Part shown: in pieces, positions 37,401 to 49,876 of the stretch
Layout of the letters: each line of letters opens with the position of its first letter
Position numbering within the stretch: the first letter of the stretch is position 1
Assembly: GCA_005281725.1 (NCBI GenBank)
Contig: SSBO01000002.1
Location: 1,652,768-1,716,767 of the forward strand
Length of the DNA stretch: 64,000 nt
DNA from: Wuchereria bancrofti
Taxonomy: Eukaryota; Nematoda; Chromadorea; Rhabditida; Onchocercidae
Direction of reading: 5' to 3'
Position numbers and translations under genes: made by a program
The notes under the pieces: generated by a model
What the model saw: only the letters and a program-made list of their open reading frames with translations
The model's database searches: none
Told to the model about the DNA's origin: nothing

Positions 37401-40400
37401 GTGATAGTATGATTAGTTGATCAAATAAATGGTGCAAATTCATAAAAAATCATTTTAATAAATTCAACAGAAGTTTTGCTTATTCTTGAACAAACTTAAT
37501 TTGTTTTATCATGTTCATATAATTTTGTTTATTTTTTTTTCTTTCTTTAATACTTCTGATAGTTTCCCGAATTTAAAAGTTATAAAAAAGATTTTAGCTA
37601 GTTGATATAATTCGTATTTACATTCATTTATCACTATAATCAGGATCAATACTCATATGAATTACTAACAAAAAATCTTATCAATGAATCTTTTATATGA
37701 ATAGTATAGTATTTTTTCCACAGATTCCAAAATTTCAAAAAAAAAAATTCACTTGTGGTAAAATTCATGTTTACCACAATTAGCTGAATTATAACCTTTT
37801 TCGGTTTGTCCCAAACGTCCAGCTCGACCAGTCATTTGCATATATGTCAAACCATTAAGAGCTACGGGTCCACACAATTGCGCTTTGATAATTACTCGAT
37901 GAGCTGGCAAATTTATTCCGGAACTGAGAGTTGAAGTGGCGCATAGTACACGTAGTGACTGATCATAGAAAGCATTCTCAATACTTTCACGTTCTTCTAC
38001 GGTTAAACCTAAAATATTTCATTATTTTTTCTTTTATTTTTTCACTTCACTTTACGTGTCAATCATTTATCGTTTAAATTGCTAGCATATTAGTTATAAA
38101 AGTGATATCTTGAAGTTTTGTTGCCAGTAAATTTACTGTTTACTTTAATCTTTTACTTACTATTCCTTATGATTGTGTTGTTAGATTTTGTATGGAAAAT
38201 GATTGCCAATTTCATCAATCAAAAGAGATTATCATTCATTTCTCAATTGGCATAAATTGCTCTTTTGAAAATTTTAACATATTTCGGATTTCAATAGCTA
38301 GAGAAAAGAATGTGTACTAATTTGCTTCCTATCCACGAATATATTTTTGAAAAGGATAGATAATTTTATTTTGAATAATGAATGGAGGATATCGGCAATA
38401 TAAGTAGAAATGGTGAGAGATAGGCATTTTAGGAAAAAGGTTCTCAAAGAGAAATAGATGAGAAGATTGGATAAAGAAAATCATATTGGAATAAAGGAAA
38501 AAATCAGTGACTAAGAATAATGTTGATAATTTGGGAAATGATTCATTTAGGAATGTAAATGAAGCAATTGGAGCAAAATTAAGTAAACAAGTAAATAAGT
38601 AAATAAGTGTTACGTAAATAAATGAATTCATAAGTATCAAAGCATCAATGCGCTAATAATGACAATGTGCTATCCTCTTTATTCAATGAATGGCACTTAA
38701 TTAACGCTCTCAAAAAGCAAACCGTTTCCTCAATTGTTATAAGATGACATTACCGATAATTGGTATATCGGACACATACATTTATGTATAAGCACAAAGA
38801 CAAGTGTGGAGAATGTACTGTCAAAATTATAAATTATTCCTTTCCATTTTTTTTTTTTATACAATGAAATAATTTTTCGAGTAAATTTGGAACAATTTAA
38901 ATTTTTCAAATATTTCCAAAATCTGAATACAGCATTTCTATTCTAAAGTGCAATAAATAACTAAGTGCTATACCAATTATCGGTAATGTTATCAGGATGC
39001 AATAAACAATAGTAAACAACTAAAAAAAACTAAAAATAAAAATAAAATTAGGGAGGAAAATTTTTGAAGAAAAAAAGATTATGCCTTTTAATGCTCAAAT
39101 TAATAGATTCAAAAGAGTTGATTATTAGCAACGATTAAATTTGCAAAGTTCGAAAATTATGAGTGCTTTCACTAGACTTAACTTTAATAAATTATTATAA
39201 GGTACTTCTACATCTCGATATTGATTCAAAATTCTGAATATGATCCAGAGAGGAAGAAGAGGTGCAAGTAGATTGCATTCCCACTTAATAATGAAGCTTG
39301 AAAAAAATTAAGGTGTGCTAAAAATAGAGAAATTTTTTTCTAGCAAAACTAACCAGCATGATGAAATGCAATCCCATGTGGTAGTGTTTCTCGTAAAATA
39401 TCATCTACAAATTGTATTTCATGATGAAATGCGTGTTTAACTGTTTTCAATGATTGTATATTGAAAGGTGAAATAAGATTTTCACTATTGCTAGATTTAA
39501 AATAATTTTCAAAATGCTGCGATATAGCTAGGGCAAGCTTTTCTGTTTCTGCTTTTGAGCTACAAAATACCAATACCGATTCGTCTTTCATAACAGATTC
39601 CGTACATAAGCTGAAATAATATCGAGTTTATTTTTTATTTTCATTATCAAATAATTCCAAGAACACTCATGAGGTTTTCAGAAGCAAGAAGCATTCATCA
39701 TTTCTAGAACTACATGTAGCTACAATTTAATTTCTCACAAAGATTCTGAGAATCTAAAACGTTCGAAGGTACCAGTAGGTCTAAAAATCATTAACAACAA
39801 AATCCTGTTTAATCTGTAATATTCATTGAAAGTATGGTGTAATATTTAGAACTAAACTAATATGAAAATCAGATCAGACTGTAACAGATTTTAGAAAATT
39901 TATTACATTTTAGTCCAAACTGAGAGATTTACTTGTATTCTAATTTGTTGTAGAAGGAAAATTCTTGAAAATGTTTCAAAATCTGAAAAAAATTTATCGG
40001 AAATCATACTGAATGATTCCATGTTCGATATCGTTTGAAACAATAAATTCATTTGATACCGTCCGAATATGCTGCAATGTATTCACATCTCGTAGCTCGT
40101 TATCACACATTATCATTTCATGCAACTGTATCGGACGAAATTGCGTTTCATACTTTTCTGCATTTAGCCAGTCAGCTAGTTCATCCAAATTTGGCAATGT
40201 AGCGCTTAAGCTGATAATTTGAATTCGATGGCTATAAAAATTAACATTTAAATTCACAGCTTAATGAAAAAATGAAGATTTGGTCTACAAAAGAAAAAAA
40301 AATTTAATTTTTAAAAAGCCTCCAGAAAAAAAAGATGTTTTTTGGGAATTCAAAAATTTAATTTAGAAAAATGTCATAGAAATTGTACTAATAAGTTCGT

Positions 40401-41491
40401 CTAATAAGTTACTATAAAGAAAAATTCTGGTAGTATCCATTTAAGCATTCTTACTTTAAATACCGAGAGATGTATAATGCTTTCCCAACAATTTGCTCCA
40501 CCAATGGTCCACGATTTCCATCAAATAATATATGAAATTCATCGATTACCAATACACCTAACAAAAGATAAATGAAAAATAAATAATTTTTCAATAATAG
40601 ATTGTTTGCATACTATCAAGTCATGATTTTCTAATTAAGTATAAATATACATACATTTCAGCGTATTTTTTGCTAATAAATCACGCATATATTAGGAGGT
40701 ATTCCAATACTAGAATATACGTACGTATCGATGAACGTTTTTATGTAATAAATGTACATATTGGATGTAATATATTTCGTCAATAAAATATATGTATGAA
40801 ATGACTTCGTCGATGTACAATTATTTGATTTTTGAAAAAAAAAAAGCAATAAATTTAACCTATATCAAATATACTTTTGTCAGCAATCATACGATTTAAG
40901 AGTGAATTAGCTTTCTCAATTGTACATACTGATGCATCCCAAGCTTGAAATGGTGATGAATGTGAGCCGATAAATGCGCTGACACGAAGGTCAACTTTTC
41001 GCCATATTTTCTAAATAAACAAAATCGTTGGAAATTTTGCAAGTTTTCAAAAATTTCAAATTCTCAAAGATCATTTAAAAACTTAGCTGGTATTACTTAA
41101 TACTATTGTTAATAAAGAGATTAGCTAGAAATGAAAAAACGTTTTTAAACAAAAATCGTTTTATTGAAATAGTCTTTACAGTTTAAGCTTAAAGCTTCAC
41201 AGTTTAAAATTAAACCTGCAAACAAAGAAATTTCTCCTTGGCGACAGATATATATGGAAAGACGAAAATTGCCTTGCAACGTAATTGTCGGACTGTATTT
41301 ACGGCAATTAATTCAGCAACAACCGTTTTACCGGAACTTGTTGGAGCGGAAAATATGAAATTTCCATATTGTGGAGCTTGCAGTGATCGATTATTTAAAA
41401 CATCCAATTGCCAGGAAAGCAGGGCTTGAATACCATGTTCGATATATCCGACAGCAATTTCATTCGGTACCCATGACGGATAATCTGGCAT
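17419..41491 (-). CDS. polq-1: DNA polymerase theta (helicase-polymerase)
   Basis: Enzyme of theta-mediated (microhomology) end joining; nuclear. 26 exons in phase give 1758 residues: 41216-41491, 40860-41010, 40455-40557, 40010-40231, 39354-39610, 37796-38008, 30237-30358, 29772-29913, 29423-29559, 28903-29082, 28415-28550, 26388-26631, 24658-24774, 23351-23528, 21884-22926, 21602-21747, 21245-21471, 20711-20956, 20472-20561, 20076-20225, 19741-19919, 19251-19443, 18968-19079, 18544-18704, 17847-17904, 17419-17612. The helicase has APTSSGKT (49-56), DEFH (about 148), SLSATLPN and QMTGRAGR. The family-A polymerase has motif A DYRQLEMR (about 1531), motif B to YGIIYGMG, and MHDE (about 1704). 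The central region is short compared with human (2590 residues in all) and mostly one 1043-bp exon with a Thr tract. An acceptor 17 bases before the ATG suggests a spliced leader. Exon 9's acceptor is weak. Confidence 0.96.
22410..22443 (-). repeat. ACA trinucleotide tract coding for polythreonine in polq-1
   Basis: An uninterrupted run of about ten ACA units (GTT on plus) inside the large central exon, translated as a stretch of nine or more threonines in the non-catalytic linker between helicase and polymerase. Likely length-variable. Confidence 0.9.
24775..26387. other. polq-1 intron 12
   Basis: 1.6 kb, AT-rich, with an AAAAG run near 25230-25260 and a short CT run near 25650. No gene seen. 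Confidence 0.7.
26632..28414. other. polq-1 intron 11
   Basis: 1.8 kb, AT-rich, with a GA/CAGA-rich patch near 27690-27720. Short open frames here (for example 27766-27948 minus) lack splice or composition support. Confidence 0.7.
31432..31446 (+). promoter_or_regulatory. Candidate ceh-10 core promoter (ATTGG and TATA box)
   Basis: GATTGGCTATAAAAG lies about 235 bases before the ceh-10 ATG: an inverted CCAAT element directly abutting TATAAAAG. A GC-rich CTCCGCCC follows near 31480, conspicuous in this AT-rich DNA. Placement fits a core promoter, but transcription start is not visible. ATTGGCT also resembles part of the motif bound by TTX-3/CEH-10 in C. elegans, so autoregulation is possible. 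Confidence 0.35.
31679..34815 (+). CDS. ceh-10: Paired-like homeodomain protein, Vsx/CEH-10 family
   Basis: Transcription factor for neuronal identity (in C. elegans, AIY, CAN and others). Five exons in phase, 31679-32060, 32399-32574, 33425-33499, 33676-33853 and 34577-34815, encode 349 residues. An eh1-type octapeptide FGIHSLLGL (62-70) should recruit Groucho. The homeodomain spans about 165-224 ([10 protein letters not shown] through [11 protein letters not shown]) with Gln at position 50. It is followed directly by the CVC domain ([28 protein letters not shown]), which marks the Vsx/Chx10/CEH-10 group. The C-terminus is acidic and then Asn-rich. It lies wholly inside a polq-1 intron on the opposite strand. 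One unresolved base (N) is in its third intron. Confidence 0.97.
32885..33000. repeat. Imperfect ATT microsatellite in ceh-10 intron 2
   Basis: About 115 bases of interrupted (ATT)n/(TTA)n with occasional GTT and TCA units, between homeobox exons 2 and 3. Confidence 0.8.
33637..33637. other. Unresolved base in the assembly
   Basis: A single N within an A-run in ceh-10 intron 3, probably a homopolymer-length uncertainty; no coding effect. Confidence 0.95.
38009..39353. other. polq-1 intron 5
   Basis: 1.35-kb intron. It contains the 243-bp inverted-repeat element at 38747-38989. The open frame at 38329-38640 (minus) has no splice signals or recognisable family and looks like chance. Confidence 0.7.
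38747..38989. mobile_element. MITE-like element with 21-bp terminal inverted repeats
   Basis: 38747-38767 (ACATTACCGATAATTGGTAT plus A) is the exact reverse complement of 38969-38989. The 201 bases between are AT-rich and non-coding. Length and termini fit a small non-autonomous DNA transposon in polq-1 intron 5. I see no clear target-site duplication outside the termini (flanks are AAGATG and TATCAG), so this could instead be a plain hairpin-forming sequence. Confidence 0.45.
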
Positions 41492-41508
41492 TCGATTACT
41501 TATTAACC

Positions 41509-42984
41509 CTAAAAACAAAAAAAAAATAAAATTCATTATAGTATAATTGGATTTTACTAAAAGTTTGTCATACTTTTGGGAAAGAATATATGAAGCAATA
41601 ATGTTAAATAAAAAAATCATATGTAGAGCTGAATACAAGTGACAGATCATGTGTGACACGATGTCAACAACGTTTAATTATATGACGGACGAAAGATTTA
41701 GCAAAAGACTACAGTTACACTATTCTTTTAATAACATATATCATACTAATTTATAATATTAGAAGATTTTTAATATCATTACTGCAATTGATAAGACTCA
41801 TTGTACGTTTAATTAAGCCATAAGCTATCATTTTATAAAAAAAAAGTCCTATATGTCGCTGAAAATTCCACTAAGATTCATGTAGGACAACTGATATATG
41901 ACATGTGAAGAAAAAAAAAATATTTGTGAACCCAAATAACAGATTAGAAAATCTCATACAGAAACTGATCAAAATTTCCCTGAATCTAACCTTAAGAAAT
42001 TTAGAATTTCCTAAATGATTCGTATTGCTTATGATCTATATTCTCAAGTAATTGCCATTTATGCTTAAACAAGTTTGAAAATATATCATTTTATTCAATT
42101 AACTATTATTATTATTGATAGCCAATATAAGATAACGCAAAGGAGAAAACGATGTTGAACATAACAACTAGTGTAAAGTTCAATGTTTAATTTATTAGCG
42201 GTAAACAAACAAAAAACGGACATATTCACGGTAGCACATTTGTTTGTCAACAGAAACTTCTAGCAATTATTTTGAATTGGCTAATATGAAATTAATGAAT
42301 TTATATTTCAATATATAAGAATTGGTAACACGTATCTAGCATATTACTTCTTTTTATTTCTTTATAATTTCTTATTCTCACAATATCATTTCAAAGCGAA
42401 GAAAAAAAATTATTAAGTACAATAAGTTCAGATATATAAAACTTTCAATACAAAGAAAAAAAGTTGAAAAGTAATCAACATTTTAAAGAACAAAATATGT
42501 GAAAATCTTACTAGATTTAAACATTTAACTTGTTGCAAAAGCAGCTAAAAAATCGCAAAATGTCATACGGAAATCTTAGATTTAGACACTTAACTTATCG
42601 CAGTGTGTCACCAAATCAGTATGCAAGAACCAATTTTAAATTAGTAAAAATGTTCGCATGCTATTCATATATACAGAGAACTAGATAAATTTGTCGTAAA
42701 GAAAAAAGACTATTTTAGAAAAAGAAACAAATTAATCACAAATATTTTCACACAAATCATTTTGGTCAGCAATTATTGAATTAGTTAAGAGAGAATTCGC
42801 AAAGAAAACAAAATGATTTGGTATTTTTATACAAATAATGGGTACAATGAGAAAATTTGTAGACTTATTTTCCTTTATGTAGGAATAAACTTGATAGTAA
42901 TCTACAATAATCCACGAACCGACTTGATGTACAATAGTCAATAAATTTAAAACCACAATTCATTAAGAAATTACAATCTAAAAA
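41509..42984. other. Intergenic region between klp-19 and polq-1
   Basis: About 1.5 kb between two minus-strand genes. AT-rich; open frames such as 42732-42956 (minus) lack support. It should contain the polq-1 promoter and the klp-19 3' end. No clear AATAAA was found close behind the klp-19 stop. Confidence 0.5.
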
Positions 42985-45900
42985 TTAAAGTTTCTTAAAA
43001 AGATCGCGCGTTATAATTGATCGGTGATCTAATCCTGAGCATTGTTCAACCGTATACGTTGCGTTCGGATTGAAATCAGATTCCTGAAAGAGAGTTTATT
43101 ATTTTTATGAAATAAGCAAATTTGAAAGCGCCATTAAAACTAATACTGATCTCAAGATCTAGTCAAAGAAAATTATATGAAAATATAACAAAATCCAAAA
43201 GTAACCGTGCTGCAGCTTGGAATAGGCTCATTTTTCGGTTCCTGGTCCATATCAATCTTTTTCAGAGGAGCCTCATTCAAAACGAAGGTATCACGACGTC
43301 CAGGTACATTAGCTAAACTGAAATTTTTGATAATTGTTAACGAAAACCACTAACTATTAATATGTAGTTAATATCTGGTTGCATACCGCTTTTTCAGAAT
43401 TATGAGGACTAATGTTTATGCATAAAACAGTTATGCTGGTAGTAACACTCAATTATGAGAAGTTCAGCAATTATGAGCTTGACAACATTAATTCTTACCA
43501 GATCGTCACGAAATAATGTATTCTCGGTAATTGAAAACCCTCATAAAGATATGAATCAAGTTTTAACACTATTTCAAGACACTACAAAAAAGTCAACTTT
43601 TCATTTAAATTCAAATTTTTGTCTGAAATAAAATCTTAACATTACATAATTATAATTTGTTAATGAAATAAAGTGACCTGGATTGACGTTTACGGGTTAT
43701 TTTTTGTGGAGTGGGATGATACGAAAGATCGCTGTCCGCAGTGGACATATCCTCTCCTTTTTCATCCGAAAAAACCGAGTCCAGATCCATAGCCTTCAAA
43801 AGTATCAGACAATAGTAAATAATTTATAGTTAGTTCAAATCAGATACATAAAAATAAAGAATATACTTACAACTCCAAAGCGTTCTACTGGCTTTCGATT
43901 TTCTCTTATTTGATAATTTTTAGACAAATCTTCTTCATTTCCTTTTTCTTCCATAATCTACAAATATTCCTACTAATTAAGTTATCTGCAATATACATGC
44001 GCACTAACCATTTCTATTCACTTCTGAAATAAATTAAGTAAAAATGATCCAAAGTTTACATTTAATTTGAAATTGAATCTTGATAAATAAAAACCTAATT
44101 TCTGAAGGAAAATCTTAAAATAAGTATATAATAAAACTTACACTCTCTGACAGAGATCGGCCATGCATCATACCATCTGTTACTCCAGTCTTGCGACGCA
44201 ATCGACCATGGTAGACTCGTGCGCGTGATTTCTAATTTTCCCAAGATCAAAATTATTTCTAAGGATTTTTGGTATTCAATCACCATAAAAATGACATTAT
44301 TTATATATCTCTGTTCCTGTGAGGAAAGAAAAATTCATTCTTTATAGCACAAACCTCTAAATCACGTTGCTTTTGTTCAAATGCTTGTTGGAGACTAGTG
44401 AAATTATTAGCAGCTTCTTTTACCAAGTTCAAATTCCTGACCACATTGTCAGGTAAATCAAAGTGTCCCTCGACCATCTCATTCCAAATATTTATCATAT
44501 CGTGTTCCTTCAATTAAAATAGATAGAATCTTTTTAATCTTCAAATAAAATTCCAAATTTGAAAAATAAATATACCTGCTTAGCGTAGCACAATTCAGCT
44601 TCTGCTAAGGTTCGTCGCAACACTCCCACTTCAGCTTTGGAGTCATTCAACTCTGTCCGCACAACATCTAACTTCTTCTCATAAAATTTTTTTATTTCAT
44701 CCATATCTCGCCTCAGTTCTTCAATTAGCGAATCTTTTTCCAAACAAGAACGCCTTTCGTTTACAGTCTACAAATATTTGTTTTTAATTTTAGTTTCATG
44801 CCTTCTATTACTTCTTAGATTCTTTCTAACCCTAAATTCTTCATACAGACTGAACTAAAATTTATTAGAAAATTTAATTACCGCATCGAATAGACGATCT
44901 AATCCTGCCTTTGCCTCTGTAAGATTTCGCAGAGCACTCCACAGTTGATCACGATGTTCATCCGAGTAAGCTTTTATGCATTTCTTCTGAATATCGCTAA
45001 GTTCACTACCTCGTAACTGAATTTCTCTATCTAAATTCTTCAGCTGCTCTTCAATTGCCTTCCTTTCATCTTCGACTTCCATATCTGTATGATCGAATCC
45101 AGTACGACGCTGAAATATAGGAAATTTTCCAAAGTGATGTATTAGGTGACAATGAAACAAAAAATACTTCGGCATTTTTCACTTCACATTTATTCCAACT
45201 CTGGCTATATATCAAAGTATCAGCAAAAATTAAATTATTCAAAAGTGAAATATTATTTGCGACAAACCTTGACCGGTGGTTCCTTCAATAATTTTTCTAG
45301 CTTTCTCATTAATTTCTGTTGCTGAACAGAGAGAATTTTTCGCTGTTCGATTAAGATTTGGCAATGAATTTCAGCTTCAGCTGCAGAATAAGCTACAGCT
45401 AATTCATCGTTTAAAGCCGACTAGAAAAAAAGAGCGTGTTTAATCTAATATGAATTAAATCTGACTTCTTGTTTCCACAAATCCAATTCAGAAAAAATTC
45501 AAAGTTGATTCCAATCATTGAATGTTTCCAATTTAATTTTCAAGTATGCATAAATTCAGTCCATTCAAACGTTTAAAAAATGCCCAAAATTTGCAGAACT
45601 ACCTACAATAAATTGTCCATCACAACATGTTTTGGCTCGAGTAGTGCTTTTAGCAAGTTGCATTTGCAAACGTCGGTTGCAAGCATTTGCCTCTTCGTAT
45701 TTTCGTCGATATACAGCTAATTGTAGATTTTTTGCATGTTGCTCTCGAGCCATTTCCATTTCACGTTTGCGTACCTTAATGAAAGAGACAACGATAAAAT
45801 TAATGGAATTAGTCGAAGTTTATAAAATTAATTGAAATAATTAAAGTTTCTGAAAGTCACATACAAAGAATATACATTATACAAGACGGAATAACTTTAC

Positions 45901-48900
45901 CCATGATTCTTTACAAAATTTTTTTTGCATCTTTTATTAAAAATTGAAGAACGAACTTGGTTTTTCAGCTGTGCCATATTTCGATCCGCCATCATTTTCC
46001 ACTTCCGAAACCTTACTTCTCCTTCCCTCATTTGCTTAGACATTTTGACCCTTAACTTCTTTAATTCCTGTAAATATATGCTTAAGAAAAATGACCTGGA
46101 GTTTCATAATTATAATTAAATATTAGGAAAGATATACGCTAGTACAAAACGTAAATTAGACCATGGAAAAGATATATTCTACAGTAATGCAATAAAAACA
46201 CTGCGACATGAACAATATAAAATTATAGCGACAACAAAGAACTGCCATCTAGATGTTTGTTCATAGATACTAATAAATTTTGTGGACCACTATTAACGGA
46301 AACTATGAATTTCTGAAATAAATTTCAAAAAAGTAAAACGTACGCCAAGTTCTATACTCAACTTCTTCGACTGTTCTTGCAAGCGAATGTTTTCTTTTTC
46401 CAGCTTCTGGATTTCTCCCACCCGTCTCTTGCTCGCTGCCAATTCTTTCTCGAGTTCTTGAAGTCGTTTCCGTCTTTCTTCGCTTAGTCTTACAAAAAAT
46501 GCAAATTTATCATATCTTTCTTTCGAATCTGTCTGCTCATGACCAAAAAACAGTAATTTTGGACATAGTCCATACTTACTTATGATGGATACTGGATCCT
46601 TTGAGCTTGCTCAGCAACTCCTGCTTTTCCTTCTCCAGAACAATCAGTTTCGCTTGTAATTGTTCCATTTCAGCGGCATAGGTATCACGCATCTTAACGA
46701 TTTCTGTTTGAGAAGCGACGGTTGCTTCAAATGCCAGCTCCTAAAATTCATTAAATACAGTTCAAATTAATTAGTGTAAATCACCAGCGTAGACTGAATC
46801 AAATAACAAACTTTTTGCTTGATTTCTTCCAAAATATCCCGCATGTCCTTGTTAAGTGCTATTTGCTTTTCAGTAAAATGATTTACGAATGCTTGGTCGG
46901 ATGTTTCATCATCCGCATCGTCTTCGCCAATCTAAAAAATGAATTTAAAACTGAATTATTGGTCCTGTATTATAACAACAGGTAATAGAATCACTTACGT
47001 ATGAGAACATAACCTAAAATAATCTTTTTTTATAACTGCACTGGCAACGACAGATCATAGAAAAAGTTCTTTTTCTCGACTTCCCTAAAAAAGATAGATT
47101 TTCTGTTAAACTATTTTTCCACCTTATCTTCAGATTACTTCATAGCTGAGAACTTCACCAAATTATTAATAAAATAATTTACATCGAACACATCTTTGTC
47201 TTTTTCCTCTTCGACAGAGCCTCGCAGACTGATAGCAATGTCTAAAATCTTCATCGCTTCATCAAATTCCTTATTTTCGCTTTTCTTCCTGGAAACTTGG
47301 AAAGGTAATATGAAAGTGAGTTTTTCTTAAAACTAATCAAACTCAAACAAAAATTTACTTGATTTCCCTCATATGATCTCTCAATTGCTCAACGATCTGT
47401 TGTGAAGCAAGTAACTGCTCCACCAATTTCGAATTTTCTACCATCGCTTCCGCGAACCGTACATTGCGACGATTGTAATCTTCCTGGATCTCTAAATTTT
47501 GCTTTTCTAACTCGACACATCTTTTGCAGTCGTTCGTTATCTCATTGCTAAACAAAATAATTATGAAAAACAAAAACATCAACAAAGCCACTGATACAAA
47601 AATTTCCTCTTAATGCATTATATTTCGAATGCAACTAATTGAATAGCAATTGTTCTTCCTCCATCCACCTTCGGAGGAAAGTTTTCAAAATACGCAAAGA
47701 AAGAATAATGAAAGGAACTTCTTTATTTATTACTAAAACTCAAAATCAACAAAAATCCCTGTAATTTCTAGACTAGCTTTAATAATTAACAAAAAGTCTT
47801 ACATTGTTTGGCTATCTTCCAACTTTACCAAATTCTGCCCAGCACGAAGCATTGCTAGTTCATGTTTCACATTCGCCAACTCATCTCTCAAACCTTGGAT
47901 TAGGACCATATTTGGATCGGCATTCACAGTGGGCTTGTTCTTGATACGCTTCGCTCGATCTGCATATCGTAGTGTTGACAGAGTTTCGTCGGCATTCGTA
48001 TCAGCTGGTGAAATGCATGCTATCATCACTGTATAGCTATTCCCACCAAGTGAATCTGTAAGTCAAATTTACTCCATAACGCGCTCATCATTTTCTAACA
48101 ACACAACAATATTTGTAAACGCTAATTAGAGAGAAAAAAAATACTATAATATACAATTCAAATTTGGATCTATCATAGAATTTGCACACTGCAGTATAAT
48201 TTAATTGAAGCTAATTGCAATTATTGATGTTTAGCAAAGATCGATCCTAAAACAGTAACAAGAATATTGTACTAAACCTTGAAGAAGACGTGTAATTTTC
48301 GTAACTCGATATGGAATATGACGTCCGCTAGCATTCTGATCGGTCAAAGATGCAATTACATTACCCAAGGCTAGTAAACCTTCGTTGATCTTAATACCTT
48401 CTCGCATCCTTTCGCCTTCAGCTTGAGTCTTCTTCAAACGCTCAGAACCAGCCAAATCCACAAGATGAAGTTTCGCTTTGAATACGGTACTGGAATCGTT
48501 ATTTAAATTATATGACTAATACATTCAACTTATATAAATAATACAATGGGACTTTAATATGGAGTAGGAGTTTGAACCTTTCCGCTGATTCATTTCCTTC
48601 AATGCACAACGTGAAAATGGCATGCGAGCGTGATGACTTGTCGTTCATAGCAGTTTCCCCTCTGCTTCGAAGCTGACATCCTTTTTGCAAGAGTTTCATG
48701 GCATCTTCAAGGCAGGATACCGGATGTACCGATAATCCCTGCACCTAAAAAGTTGAAATTTTTGAACTGAGAATGACTATGTTGAGTAGAAATCTATATT
48801 TTATAGAAAAATATGTTAAAATTTCAAAATATATCTAACAAATTTAGTGCATACAAAAACGACTCCTTTTGATTCGCGAATTTGCAAGCATTCCCGACTA

Positions 48901-49867
48901 ATACAAAGTAAATCGATGACTTTTTCCTCATATATCTCAAGCATTGATGCTGTCACTCGATGCCTCTCTGATGTTCCAATCTGCTTGAAGATACCATCCA
49001 CTAATCGTGAAATAATTCCACGTCCCTCACTTGATGCGGTTATCTAAAAATAAATTTATTTTCCAATCTTAAATTTAAAAATTGAACTCATCACAAAGTT
49101 TGCTCACATGCATATTGATGCATCATATCGTCTTCATGTTAGTAGCACTTCTTGAATAATATCATCTCACTTCTTCATAGATGAGCTTAACTGATTTAAA
49201 TCACATTATCATGAACCAGAAATTGCTATGAAAGCAATCTAGTAGTTGCCGAGAAAGATGCAATGTAACTTCCGTCCCAAAAAATGACACTTTTGAAACA
49301 GAAAATTGGTCATATTTACCTTGTCAACGTAAAGGAGAAAAAAGAAACCAAAAGTATTAACCGTTTCTTCAGTCCCCATTGTATAGGTTTTACCGCTACC
49401 CGTTTGTCCATACGCAAGAATCGTACAGTTATATCCTTAATTTACAATTAATCGATTTTTCTATGAAAGAATTTTATCCCACAAACACAAAAAATTAAAT
49501 CATAATCAGTTTTTAAACATAAATTGAGCGAATGGAAGAGACGTGGTAATACCATCAAAAATTTTTTCCAGTAATGGGGCAGCACACTCGTCGTATATTA
49601 TTTCTTGTGATGTAGTAGGGTCGAACACGCTGTCGAACGTGAACATTTTACCATTTATCGATATCTAAACAACTAATTCAGTATATTTTTATACTGGAAA
49701 AGAATTACTACAATATTTCTTTCACCTTTCAGTTAGTCTTCAATGAAAGTACTCACCTGATTTTGTTCCACGAAGCACTGCACGCATTCCTGGGAATTTT
49801 CTGCCTTTTCACGACTGTTAAGTGGTCGAACACGAACGGCAACCCTAACTGGTATAACCTCAGACAT
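42985..49867 (-). CDS. klp-19: Chromokinesin of the KIF4/KLP-19 family
   Basis: Plus-end-directed microtubule motor on mitotic and meiotic chromosomes. 23 exons in phase give 1115 residues (C. elegans KLP-19 is of similar size): 49757-49867, 49553-49664, 49362-49435, 48855-49043, 48578-48744, 48278-48489, 47803-48055, 47359-47547, 47183-47288, 46812-46931, 46580-46740, 46344-46488, 45957-46067, 45607-45774, 45268-45420, 44882-45109, 44576-44767, 44355-44507, 44142-44231, 43871-43957, 43678-43793, 43206-43317, 42985-43083. The N-terminal motor has P-loop GQTGSGKT (about 84-91), [14 protein letters not shown] and the neck [15 protein letters not shown] coiled-coil stalk runs from about 350 to 880, then a basic, Ser-rich tail. 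The cysteine-rich tail motif of vertebrate KIF4 is not seen. It has [12 protein letters not shown] where kinesins normally have RDSKLTRLLQ. TTTCAG nine bases before the ATG could be a spliced-leader acceptor. Confidence 0.93.
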
Positions 49868-49876
49868 TATATTTGC

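Larger units (their letters stand above)
30359..37795. other. polq-1 intron 6, host of ceh-10
   Basis: 7.4-kb intron between the exon ending [12 protein letters not shown] and the exon starting GESIVVCSK, both in phase. It contains the whole ceh-10 coding region on the opposite strand. The flanks (30359-31678 and 34816-37795) show no other gene; they should hold ceh-10 regulatory sequence. Confidence 0.85.

Noticed and set aside
41216..41659. Longer N-terminus for polq-1 from an upstream in-frame ATG at 41659
   Set aside because: The added residues are hydrophobic noise across a clear TTTTTAG acceptor; the helicase-like sequence starts after it.
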